In this document: piece after piece, positions 1 through 5,446 of the stretch | How the letters are laid out: each line of letters starts with the position of its first letter | Position numbering within the stretch: position 1 is the first letter of the stretch | Source of the DNA: Pseudomonadota bacterium | GTDB taxonomy: Bacteria; Pseudomonadota; Alphaproteobacteria; Acetobacterales; Acetobacteraceae | Assembly (NCBI GenBank): GCA_021808205.1 | Contig: JAKBCD010000169.1 | Span: 1 to 5,473 of the forward strand | Direction of reading: 5' to 3' | Length of the DNA stretch: 5,473 nucleotides | The notes under the pieces: generated by a model | Database searches by the model: none | The model's input: the letters and a program-made list of their open reading frames with translations, nothing else | Told to the model about the DNA's origin: nothing | Program-made: the position numbers and the translations under genes

Positions 1-71
1 GCGGCAGCGCCGCCGTAGACCACCATGCAGAACAGGATCATCCGGATGAGAAAGCTTGTCGGCTTGGTCAT
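1..71 (-). CDS. 5' end of a membrane protein gene, possibly MotA/TolQ/ExbB-like (partial)
   Basis: The minus strand opens with ATG at 71 and stays open for 23 codons to the window edge. The N-terminus begins MTKPTSFLIRMILF and continues into a hydrophobic stretch, consistent with a first membrane segment. The ATG overlaps the TGA of the preceding OmpA-like gene (ATGA at 68-71), which implies translational coupling; no good Shine-Dalgarno is seen, only a GGAG about 13 nt upstream. From my memory of Rhodospirillales gene order, a MotA/TolQ/ExbB-type proton-channel protein often follows an OmpA-like gene, and this N-terminus would fit. That identity is inference from context; 23 residues cannot establish it. 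It could be any inner-membrane protein that works with the OmpA-like partner. Confidence 0.55.
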   Translation of the reverse strand, partial: MTKPTSFLIRMILFCMVVYGGAA

Positions 72-652
72 GGCGCGGCACTGGCTCCGATCTGGGCTTG
101 GTTGTCGTCGGTACCGGGCACGCTGCCGACGGCACGCGGGATGATCTTCTGTGCTGGCACGCCGCAGGCGATCAGCGCATCGCGGATCGCAAAGGCGCGG
201 TTCATCGAAAGCCGCATGGCGCCGGATGGATCGTTGGGGTCGGCGGGGGCGCGGGCAATCACTGGTATCTTTAAGCTGGCCGTGCAGAACGGCTTTAGCG
301 CCCTGGTGGCATCGGCGGGCAGGGCATAGCTGCCGACCCCGAACTCGATGCGCGCGACGGGCGGGGTCACGGGTTTGGGTGACGCTGGCGGATGTGCAGG
401 TTTAGAAATCAGTGGAGGAACAGCATGCGGTTTCGCAGGGGGGGTGATTGTTTCTGGCTTGGCATGGTGGTCGTGATGTATGGCTGCTCTGGGCACGGGT
501 GGTCTTGCCATGGCGGTCACGGCTTTAGCCGCTGGAGCGGTCGGCGCCAGCCCCTCCAACGGCCCCAATGCAGCCGGATTCACCGTCACCTGCGCAAAAC
601 CACAGGCCGGGATGAGTGCCACGAGACCGAAAAGCCAGAGCGAAGTCTTCAC
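68..652 (-). CDS. OmpA-family exported protein with proline-rich linker
   Basis: Predicted 194-residue envelope protein. I chose the GTG at 652 rather than the more upstream in-frame ATG (922): the upstream 90 codons lie inside the phosphatase gene, whereas GTG gives a clean signal peptide (MKTSLWLFGLVALIPACGFA, cleavage likely after Ala20) and has a TAGG 9 nt upstream. Residues about 50-100 form a Pro/His/Lys-rich linker with five PP pairs, of the kind that spans the periplasm. Residues about 101-175 resemble an OmpA C-terminal peptidoglycan-binding domain: an FGVGSYAL strand, then LSMNRAFAIRDALIACGV, where Arg152 matches the conserved Arg of the LSxxRA motif. The usual TD motif is replaced by a looser APADPNDPSG segment. 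Cys17 sits in a poor lipobox (Pro at -2), so a lipoprotein is possible but less likely. It starts 16 nt after the phosphatase stop and overlaps the next gene by 4 nt, so it is probably co-transcribed with both. Confidence 0.8.
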   Translation of the reverse strand: MKTSLWLFGLVALIPACGFAQVTVNPAALGPLEGLAPTAPAAKAVTAMARPPVPRAAIHHDHHAKPETITPPAKPHAVPPLISKPAHPPASPKPVTPPVARIEFGVGSYALPADATRALKPFCTASLKIPVIARAPADPNDPSGAMRLSMNRAFAIRDALIACGVPAQKIIPRAVGSVPGTDDNQAQIGASAAP

Positions 653-668
653 GTCTGGCAACCTAGCC

Positions 669-1496
669 TCAACCCCGCTTGGCCGCCAGACCGTCCTGCA
701 CGAGTTCCAGCAGCTTGGGGTGGAGATTGGTGTTACCCGCCACCACCACATTGTCGATATTATCTTTGCCTTCGCCGTCGGTGGCGTAGCCGCCCGCCTC
801 GCGGACGATGAGCATGCCCGCCGCGATATCCCAGGGTTTGATGCCCATTTCCCAGTAGCCGTCATATCGCCCGGCCGCGACCCAGGCAAGATCGAGTGCA
901 GCGGAGCCGAAGCGCCGTACACCAGCTGTTGCTGGCATTAACGAGCCCAGCGTACGCGCAAAGGCAAGACGGTTGCTGTCCGAGGTAGCGGCAAAGGGGA
1001 TGCCAGTGGCGAACAAGGCGGTGTGCAGTTCCCGCCGGCCTGAAACGCGCAGGCGCTTGTCGTTGAGATAGGCACCAACACCTTTCTCCGCCCAGAACAT
1101 TTCTCCATTTACCGGGCAATAAACGATGGCGGCGTTAATTTCGCTGTTTCCGTCTGGCAAACGTCTCTCCAGCGCGATGGAGATTGCCCAATGTGGAATG
1201 CCGTGCAGAAAGTTGGTGGTGCCGTCCAGCGGGTCCACAATCCACCGCCAGGCCCATTTATCCGAACCCGAGGCGCCGCTTTCCTCCATCAGGAAGCCAT
1301 AGCCGGGGCGAGCCTTTTCCAACTCCTCGCGCAGTGTCGCTTCGGCGCGCATATCAGCCTGGCTCACGAAATCCCCAGGCCCCTTCACCGAGACCTGAAG
1401 GTTCTCAACCTCCATGAAATCGCGCAGCAGGCGCTTCGCCGCCTTGTTGGCAGCGTTCTGCATTACCGTCATATGCGCGGAAAGGCGTGGCATCAT
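669..1496 (-). CDS. suhB: inositol-1-monophosphatase family protein (SuhB-like)
   Basis: 275 residues, the usual length for this family of Mg2+-dependent, Li+-sensitive sugar and inositol phosphate phosphatases, which hydrolyse myo-inositol 1-phosphate and related substrates in the cytoplasm. Family motifs are intact: MEESG (Glu71, metal ligand), WIVDPLDGTTNF (Asp88, Leu90 carbonyl and Asp91, the metal site) and PWDIAAGMLIVREAGG (Asp223). Both ends are complete. Two ATGs are adjacent (1496 and 1493); the first lies 10 nt after AAAGGA and is preferred, although starting one codon later changes little. E. coli SuhB also associates with the Nus antitermination complex on rRNA operons; whether this homologue does cannot be seen here. 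Upstream is efp, separated by 80 bp containing a terminator-like hairpin; downstream the OmpA-like gene follows after 16 nt. The substrate is not determinable from sequence. Confidence 0.95.
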   Translation of the reverse strand: MMPRLSAHMTVMQNAANKAAKRLLRDFMEVENLQVSVKGPGDFVSQADMRAEATLREELEKARPGYGFLMEESGASGSDKWAWRWIVDPLDGTTNFLHGIPHWAISIALERRLPDGNSEINAAIVYCPVNGEMFWAEKGVGAYLNDKRLRVSGRRELHTALFATGIPFAATSDSNRLAFARTLGSLMPATAGVRRFGSAALDLAWVAAGRYDGYWEMGIKPWDIAAGMLIVREAGGYATDGEGKDNIDNVVVAGNTNLHPKLLELVQDGLAAKRG

Positions 1497-1522
1497 GGCG
1501 AAACAATCCTTTAAACAAAAAG

Positions 1523-1551
1523 CCGGGCGGCGGGTCGCCCCATCCGCCCGG
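1523..1551 (-). terminator. intrinsic terminator or attenuator between efp and the phosphatase gene
   Basis: On the minus strand a perfect 8-bp stem (CCGGGCGG with CCGCCCGG, plus-strand arms 1523-1530 and 1544-1551) encloses 13 nt that can add a GGG-cga-CCC stem. It is followed immediately by CTTTTTGTTT, the layout of a rho-independent terminator. It begins 25 nt after the efp stop and its T-tract ends next to the phosphatase Shine-Dalgarno, so it either ends efp transcripts or lets a fraction read through into the next genes. Confidence 0.75.
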
Positions 1552-1576
1552 ACAAATCCCTCTTAAAGCCGGGCAA

Positions 1577-2143
1577 TCAGCCTTTGGCGCGTTCCACGTA
1601 AGAGCCATCCTCGGTACGCACGACAATGCGCTCGCCAGCCTCGATGAAAGGCGGCACCAGAGTTTTCACGCCGTTGGAGAGTTTTGCGGGCTTGTAGGAG
1701 GACGAGGCGGTCTGCCCCTTCACCACCGGGTCTGCTTCCACCACTTCCAGCGTGGCGTGCGGCGGCAGAGTGATGCCGACCGGATCGCCTTCAACCAGTG
1801 CCACGGAAACGGGCATGTTGTCCTGCAGGAAGGGCGCAGAATCTCCAAGAATCGTGGTGGGCACCATGAACTGTTCGAAGGTTTCGGGGTCCATCAGCAC
1901 CAGGTTGTCACCATCGGTGTAGGAATATGTATAGTCCCGGTCCTCGGTGGTCAGGCGCTCCACGGTATCGGCGGTGCGCCAGCGCTCATTGGTTTTGTTG
2001 CCGGTTTTCAAGTTGCGCATTTCCACCTGGATGAAGGCGCCGCCCTTGCCGGGGGTGATGATCTGCTGCTTCAGCACGGTCCAACGATTGCCTTCGTGCT
2101 CGATGACCTGGCCGGCGCGGATAAGGTTAGCCTGCTGCTTCAT
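1577..2143 (-). CDS. efp: translation elongation factor P
   Basis: 188 residues, the standard length. EF-P binds ribosomes stalled at consecutive prolines, between the P and E sites, and promotes peptide bond formation. The three-barrel layout is visible: an N-terminal KOW-like domain (about 1-63) with the loop TPGKGGAF, a middle OB domain (about 66-127, with TFEQFMVP and ITLPPHATLEV) and a C-terminal OB domain (about 130-186, containing DPVVKGQTASSSYKPAKLSNG and VPPFIEAGERIVVRTEDGSYVERAKG). Lys33 at the loop tip is the position that EpmA/EpmB beta-lysylate in E. coli; a Lys rather than Arg argues against the EarP rhamnosylation pathway. The frame is open 59 codons further upstream, but that extension is Pro/Arg-rich and unlike EF-P; the ATG at 2143 matches the family start and has AAGG 7 nt upstream. 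It is followed by a terminator-like hairpin. Confidence 0.97.
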   Translation of the reverse strand: MKQQANLIRAGQVIEHEGNRWTVLKQQIITPGKGGAFIQVEMRNLKTGNKTNERWRTADTVERLTTEDRDYTYSYTDGDNLVLMDPETFEQFMVPTTILGDSAPFLQDNMPVSVALVEGDPVGITLPPHATLEVVEADPVVKGQTASSSYKPAKLSNGVKTLVPPFIEAGERIVVRTEDGSYVERAKG

Positions 2144-2429
2144 AAAACTGCCTTGCGGATTGAATACTGAATGATCGTGAGGCCGGGGCTTACGCCGCCC
2201 AGGCGCGGGAGGCAAGGGTTTTGGCCGCAGAGCTGATTGCCTGGCGCGATCGAGCTTGAAACGGTCGCGCTTGAGCGCCCCGGCCTGCGCCCCGCGCGGA
2301 GTGGTAAATGGCGCGTTCATCTTCGGCCGTCGCGATTAACGCTCCGTTCACCGTGTCGGGATTAGGCTTGGCACAATCTCAAGTCGTAGACATGCCGCAA
2401 AACGGGGCAATTTGTGAGGATCATCCCCG
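2144..2429. promoter_or_regulatory. divergent intergenic region between efp and the autotransporter
   Basis: 286 bp between two divergent start codons must hold both promoters. I see no convincing sigma-70 pair. A TTGGCA at 2368-2373 on the plus strand is a fair -35 candidate for the autotransporter but has no good -10 at 16-18 nt. The plus-strand Shine-Dalgarno is GAGGA at 2416-2420, 9 nt before the ATG at 2430. No tRNA, riboswitch or long repeat is evident. Confidence 0.4.
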
Positions 2430-3932
2430 ATGGATTCCGAGTTTCAGGAGGTTGCGCGGCGTATTTCGAAGGCAGGTTGCGCGCCGCTTCTGGCCTTGCC
2501 TGCCGCTCTTGCCCTCCACGCGCCCGCCATGGCGCAGACGATGATCAACACCAGCCAGACGATCGGCTTGTCGCTGGATGGGCTTGCCGGGCCGGTCGAG
2601 ATCGCCTCCGGCGTCAGCATCAATTCCAACGGCACCGCCGCGATCAGCGCCAGCCTGCCGGCACAGCTCGCCAATGGTGGGCAGGTGCAGGATTCAGCGG
2701 GTATCGGCATCGCTCTTGGCCAGGGCGGTGCGGTGACGAATACCGGGCTTATCGATGCCGGCAGCTATGGCGTGCGTGCGTCAGGGACCGCCGCCGTCAC
2801 CAATTCTGGGCAGATCGGGGCTGGGGATGATGGTGTTAGCCTCAACCATGGCGGCGCGGTGACAAATACCGGCTCGATTTTTGGCGCCCATATGGGCGTT
2901 TACACGGGTAACGGGCTGGGGGTGGTGCAGAACAGCGGCACCATTTCCGCCCGCACGGGCGATGCTGTTTCGCTTTATTCCGGCGGAACACTTACCAACA
3001 CCGCCGCGGGGGCGCTGTTGGGCGGATACTCGGGAGTTTACGCCGGAGGCAGCGGTTCATCCATCAGCAATGCAGGGCTGATCAGCGGGCCACTTTTTGG
3101 CGCCTATCTGATGGGCGATTCCACCATCACCAATAGCGGCGCCATCGCGGGCGGCACGGCGGGTATCATTGATATCGGCCAGGGCGGCACGGTGGGCAAT
3201 ACCGGGATGATCCATGGTGGCCAGGCGGGGGTGCAATTCGCCAAAAGCGGCAGCCTGGACAATGTGGGCACGATCACCGGCGGCGTGGCTGGCGTGAAGC
3301 TTGGCAAAGGCGGTGTGCTCACCAACGAGGCAGGCGGCTTCATCTCCGGCGGGTCGGCAGGCGTGGTGGCGGGGGCGGGGGATGTCATTGTCAACGATGG
3401 CAGTATCGCCGCCAGCGCCGGGGGCAACGCCATCAGCCTGACGGGCGGGGCGAGTAGCGTAACGCTGGATACCGGCTCGCAGATCATCGGCACTATCGCC
3501 GGCAACAGCACCGCCAGTACAATCAACATGGCCGGGCATGGCAGCCTCTCGGGCGATATCACCGGCTTGCAAACGGGGCAGGTCAACATCCAGCAGAACG
3601 CCGTTTGGACCGTGAGCGGCAACTGGGTCGCCGGGCAGGTGGTAAATGCGGGTACGCTGACCGCTGGGCTGGTCGGCACGCCGCTCACCATCGAAGGCAA
3701 TTATACCCAGACCAGTTCCGGCACGCTGCGCGTGGTGGTGACGCCGCAGGGCATGAACCACCTGAACGTCAGCGGCTCGGCGCATCTTGCAGGTACGTTG
3801 GCTTATGTCCTCTCGCCGGGCACTTACCAGCCGGGCAGCTATAGTTTTCTTACGGCGGCGGGGGGGGGTGAGCGGAGATTTTTCTGCTGTGCAGGTAAGT
3901 GCGGCTTCCCAGCATGGCCTTACGGCAACTAG
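2430..3932 (+). CDS. autotransporter passenger half (500-residue truncated product in the G9 state)
   Basis: Start ATG 2430 has GAGGA 9 nt upstream. The N-terminus is a signal peptide: a 14-residue basic/polar segment, the hydrophobic core APLLALPAALALHAPA, and a likely cleavage at AMA|Q (after about residue 35). Residues 99-342 hold tandem beta-helix repeats (separate entry). Residues about 395-477 (GNYTQTSSGTLRVVV, LNVSGSAHLAGTLAYVL, GSYSFLTA) match the conserved passenger-end region that helps folding during secretion. After Ala477 and three Gly, the frame runs out of register for 21 residues (ERRFFCCAGKC...) to a TAG/TGA-type stop at 3932. Without the barrel this product could be exported to the periplasm but not displayed on the surface. 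The ligand or activity of the passenger is unknown; no protease triad, RGD or enzyme domain is seen. Confidence 0.85.
   Translation: MDSEFQEVARRISKAGCAPLLALPAALALHAPAMAQTMINTSQTIGLSLDGLAGPVEIASGVSINSNGTAAISASLPAQLANGGQVQDSAGIGIALGQGGAVTNTGLIDAGSYGVRASGTAAVTNSGQIGAGDDGVSLNHGGAVTNTGSIFGAHMGVYTGNGLGVVQNSGTISARTGDAVSLYSGGTLTNTAAGALLGGYSGVYAGGSGSSISNAGLISGPLFGAYLMGDSTITNSGAIAGGTAGIIDIGQGGTVGNTGMIHGGQAGVQFAKSGSLDNVGTITGGVAGVKLGKGGVLTNEAGGFISGGSAGVVAGAGDVIVNDGSIAASAGGNAISLTGGASSVTLDTGSQIIGTIAGNSTASTINMAGHGSLSGDITGLQTGQVNIQQNAVWTVSGNWVAGQVVNAGTLTAGLVGTPLTIEGNYTQTSSGTLRVVVTPQGMNHLNVSGSAHLAGTLAYVLSPGTYQPGSYSFLTAAGGGERRFFCCAGKCGFPAWPYGN
2724..3455 (+). repeat. about eleven degenerate 21-24 residue beta-helix repeats in the passenger
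   Basis: Residues 99-342 repeat the pattern GGxVTNxGxIxGGxxGVxxxx: for example AVTNTGLIDAGSYGV, AVTNSGQIGAGDDGV, AVTNTGSIFGAHMGV, TITNSGAIAGGTAGI, TVGNTGMIHGGQAGV and VLTNEAGGFISGGSAGV. Each unit has an Asn-(Thr/Ser/Ala)-Gly turn and a Gly-Val strand, as expected for single rungs of a right-handed beta-helix. The copies differ enough at DNA level that slippage between them is less likely than in perfect tandem repeats. Confidence 0.8.
3860..3868 (+). repeat. G9 homopolymer at the frame break (candidate phase-variation switch)
   Basis: Nine consecutive G, the longest homopolymer in the window, preceded by GGCGGC and followed by TGAGC. It sits exactly where the autotransporter changes frame. 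Eight or eleven G restores the full-length protein; nine (as here) or ten truncates it. Confidence 0.9.
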
Positions 3933-5022
3933 CCTGCAGCCCGCTGGCGCGTTGACGGTTGCCGCCGTGCAGGCGCTTGCCGCTGCCCCCACGCCAACCA
4001 AGGTCGTACTCTCGGTGCAGCAGGCCGTAGTGGTGACCCCGCCCGACAATGCGGTGTTTGCCGATGCCGGGCAGGCTTTGGCGATGTCCGGCGCGGTTTC
4101 TGACCGGAGTTTGCTGGCGAGGGCTGATGAACATGGCAGCGCGCCCTGCGCCGCACCGGCGACCTTGGACAGGCAGCAGGGCGCAGGTGTTGCCAATGTG
4201 GCCGCGGTGCTGGCTGGCGGGATGTGCGGCATGGGCGGCTGGCTGCAGGCCACCGGCAATGATCTCTCAACAGACAATACCTATGATGCGCAAGGCGGCG
4301 GATTTCTCGCCGGGCTGGACCGTGCGGTTGGCCCCGGCCGGGTTGGCATGGCGGTGGGCTACGACGCGCTGAACCTTAAGGATACAGCTAGCGGCAAGGC
4401 GTTTCTGGGTACCGTAAGGTTTGGTATCTATGGCGGGCTGGATGTAGGCCATATCGCGCTGAGTGCGGCGCTGATGGATGGGTTGGTAAACACCAACACC
4501 ACCCGTGCCACCGGTTCGGGCGGAGCCCAGGCAAACGGCCATGGCAATGTGCTTGCCGCCGCATTGCAGCTTGTTCTTCCCGTTTCCGCCGGGGGCGCGG
4601 AGTTCCGCCCGGCGGTGGGGCTGGAGATCACGCGGTTTTCCTTGAGCGGGTTTAACGAAGCCGCCGCCGCCCAAGCCTTGGCGGTGCGGACCGCGGCGGT
4701 GAGTGGCGTTTATGTGGCACCCTATCTGCGCCTTACCGTCGCGCGTGGCTTCATCACCGCGCAAGGGCTGGAGGTCACGCCGAGTGCAGCGCTGGGGCTA
4801 ACGGTAAATGCCACCAACCCTGGCGCACCCGTGGGTATGACCGCGCAGGACGGCACCGGGTTCAGCGCCGCGCCGTTGCAGCTCTCGCCGGTGGCTGGCG
4901 AGGCGGGGCTGGGGCTGGTCATTGGGCGGGGCAATTGGCGTCTCTCCGCCTGCTATACCGCCGCGCTGGCCGACAACTGGCACGCGCAAAGCTTGGAAGG
5001 GGGGTTGCTGGTGAAGTTTTAG
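3868..5022 (+). CDS. autotransporter beta-barrel half (out of frame with its passenger)
   Basis: This frame continues the passenger if one G is removed. The reading frame is open from 3787, but codons before 3868 are an out-of-frame shadow of the passenger, so I place the meaningful start at the GTG of 3868 (Val of VSGDFSAVQV); no Shine-Dalgarno indicates independent translation. An Ala/Pro-rich linker is followed from about 4234 by an autotransporter barrel domain: MGGWLQATGND, then GGGFLAGLDRAVGPGRVGMAVGYD, alternating amphipathic strands, APYLRLTVARGF, and a C-terminus GLLVKF. The terminal Phe is the outer-membrane insertion signal recognised by the BAM machinery. About 262 residues of barrel is normal for a 12-strand translocator. 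Two Cys (4147-4149 and 4225-4227) flank the linker-barrel junction. Confidence 0.88.
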   Translation: MSGDFSAVQVSAASQHGLTATSLQPAGALTVAAVQALAAAPTPTKVVLSVQQAVVVTPPDNAVFADAGQALAMSGAVSDRSLLARADEHGSAPCAAPATLDRQQGAGVANVAAVLAGGMCGMGGWLQATGNDLSTDNTYDAQGGGFLAGLDRAVGPGRVGMAVGYDALNLKDTASGKAFLGTVRFGIYGGLDVGHIALSAALMDGLVNTNTTRATGSGGAQANGHGNVLAAALQLVLPVSAGGAEFRPAVGLEITRFSLSGFNEAAAAQALAVRTAAVSGVYVAPYLRLTVARGFITAQGLEVTPSAALGLTVNATNPGAPVGMTAQDGTGFSAAPLQLSPVAGEAGLGLVIGRGNWRLSACYTAALADNWHAQSLEGGLLVKF

Positions 5023-5058
5023 AGCCTGATGGGTTCAAGGCAGATAATTACTGCTCTT

Positions 5059-5087
5059 AGAGCGTTCCGCTTTTAGCTGAACGCTCT
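5059..5087 (+). terminator. terminator-like hairpin after the autotransporter
   Basis: Perfect 9-bp arms AGAGCGTTC (5059-5067) and GAACGCTCT (5079-5087), with an inner GCT-ttt-AGC stem, followed by CATTTTATGTTT. It lies 36 bp after the autotransporter stop. The T-tract is interrupted, so efficiency may be moderate. Its left part resembles the repeat arms at 5158-5302 (same GCTCT-AGAGC-N7-TTTTAG layout), so it may be a repeat copy used as a terminator. Confidence 0.6.
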
Positions 5088-5157
5088 CATTTTATGTTTG
5101 AGCGAGCTATTTCATGCAGTTATCCTGGCGCCGCCGCGTCAATCTAAATGCATATTG

Positions 5158-5302
5158 CTCTAGAGCCGGATGATTTTAGATCGAATCACGACGTGATCCG
5201 CTCTAAAATCTGAATCCGCCTCTAAAACAATGAAGTAGAGGGCGATTCAGACTTTAGCCTCGCTCGCAAAGTGAGCGAACCTAAAGTCATCGTGCTCTAG
5301 AG
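5158..5302. repeat. paired inverted hairpin repeat (REP/MITE-like), 145 bp
   Basis: Two 67-bp arms, 5158-5224 and 5236-5302, are inverted copies of each other (47 of 67 positions identical by my count, no gaps) around an 11-nt spacer. Both outer ends are CTCTAGAG. Each arm also folds alone. Left arm: TAGAG/CTCTA outer stem, GATTTTAGA/TCTAAAATC middle stem, ATCAC-gac-GTGAT tip. Right arm: TAGAG/CTCTA, GACTTTAG/CTAAAGTC, TCGCTCGC-aaa-GTGAGCGA tip. No open frame or transposase is present, so this is a non-autonomous intergenic palindrome of the type scattered in many alphaproteobacterial genomes; the exact family is not identified. Confidence 0.75.
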
Positions 5303-5389
5303 TCGGTGCGTGTCCCGCCCGGTGCGGGTGATCAACCCCGCCGGTGAGGTTGCGTGCCGGGCTGTCTGATAAGCCCGGCATCCGCAAAA
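5303..5389. other. non-coding spacer with GC-rich hairpins
   Basis: Between the paired repeat and the minus-strand terminator are two further hairpins: CCCGC/GCGGG (5314-5318 with 5324-5328) and a perfect 9-bp TGCCGGGCT/AGCCCGGCA (5355-5363 with 5372-5380, 8-nt loop). Neither is followed by a T-tract on either strand, so neither is a standard intrinsic terminator. No gene is seen in 5023-5446. Confidence 0.5.
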
Positions 5390-5420
5390 AACCCTTCCGC
5401 GAACGGGCCGCGGAAGGGTT
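5390..5420 (-). terminator. strong intrinsic terminator for the gene entering from the right
   Basis: Perfect 11-bp arms AACCCTTCCGC (5390-5400) and GCGGAAGGGTT (5410-5420) with a 9-nt loop. On the minus strand the stem runs directly into a T run (plus-strand A6 at 5386-5391). It begins 26 bp after the stop codon of the minus-strand gene at the window edge. Confidence 0.85.
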
Positions 5421-5446
5421 GGTGGGTTCTGCCGGAAAGCGGTGCG

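Larger units (their letters stand above)
2430..5022 (+). pseudogene. autotransporter locus, frame interrupted at a G9 tract (phase-OFF or frameshifted)
   Basis: The two open frames 2430-3932 and up to 5022 are halves of one classical (type Va) autotransporter. The upstream frame reads YSFLTAA and runs into GGG-GGG-GGT; the downstream frame begins sensibly at VSGDFSAVQV. Joining them needs 6 nt rather than 7 between Ala477 and that Val, that is, eight G instead of nine (or eleven). The restored protein would have 863 residues: signal peptide 1 to about 35, beta-helix passenger to about 345, linker and autochaperone-like segment about 380-485, and barrel about 602-863. No other damage is visible: start, Shine-Dalgarno, all repeats and the C-terminal Phe are intact. 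This favours a reversible switch or a sequencing error over decay. Confidence 0.8.

Noticed and set aside
653..922. Longer OmpA-like protein starting at ATG 922
   Set aside because: It would overlap the phosphatase gene by more than 250 bp with no domain; GTG 652 gives a proper signal peptide.
2144..2320. In-frame N-terminal extension of EF-P by 59 codons
   Set aside because: The extension is Pro/Arg-rich and unlike EF-P, while the ATG at 2143 matches the family start and has a Shine-Dalgarno.
2368..2396. Sigma-70 promoter built on TTGGCA for the autotransporter
   Set aside because: No acceptable -10 hexamer at 16-18 nt spacing (the 17-nt position reads CATGCC).
2430..2500. Lipobox at Cys17 of the autotransporter signal region
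   Set aside because: Cys17 is preceded by SKAG rather than hydrophobic residues and lies before the hydrophobic core, so it is not a lipidation site.
2308..2544. Small plus-strand open frame across the autotransporter start
   Set aside because: It overlaps the signal peptide in another frame, has no convincing Shine-Dalgarno and no recognisable features.
3370..3380. Second G-rich run as another slippage site
   Set aside because: It is G5-C-G5, interrupted, and the reading frame is continuous across it.
3057..4277. A 406-codon open frame on the minus strand opposite the autotransporter
   Set aside because: It lies wholly antisense to a gene with clear signal peptide, repeats and barrel, shows no recognisable domain, and is expected from GC-rich, stop-poor codon usage. 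It also crosses the G tract without marking the junction.
5158..5302. CRISPR array or complete insertion sequence
   Set aside because: Only two arms in inverted orientation, no regular spacers, no transposase and no clear target-site duplication.
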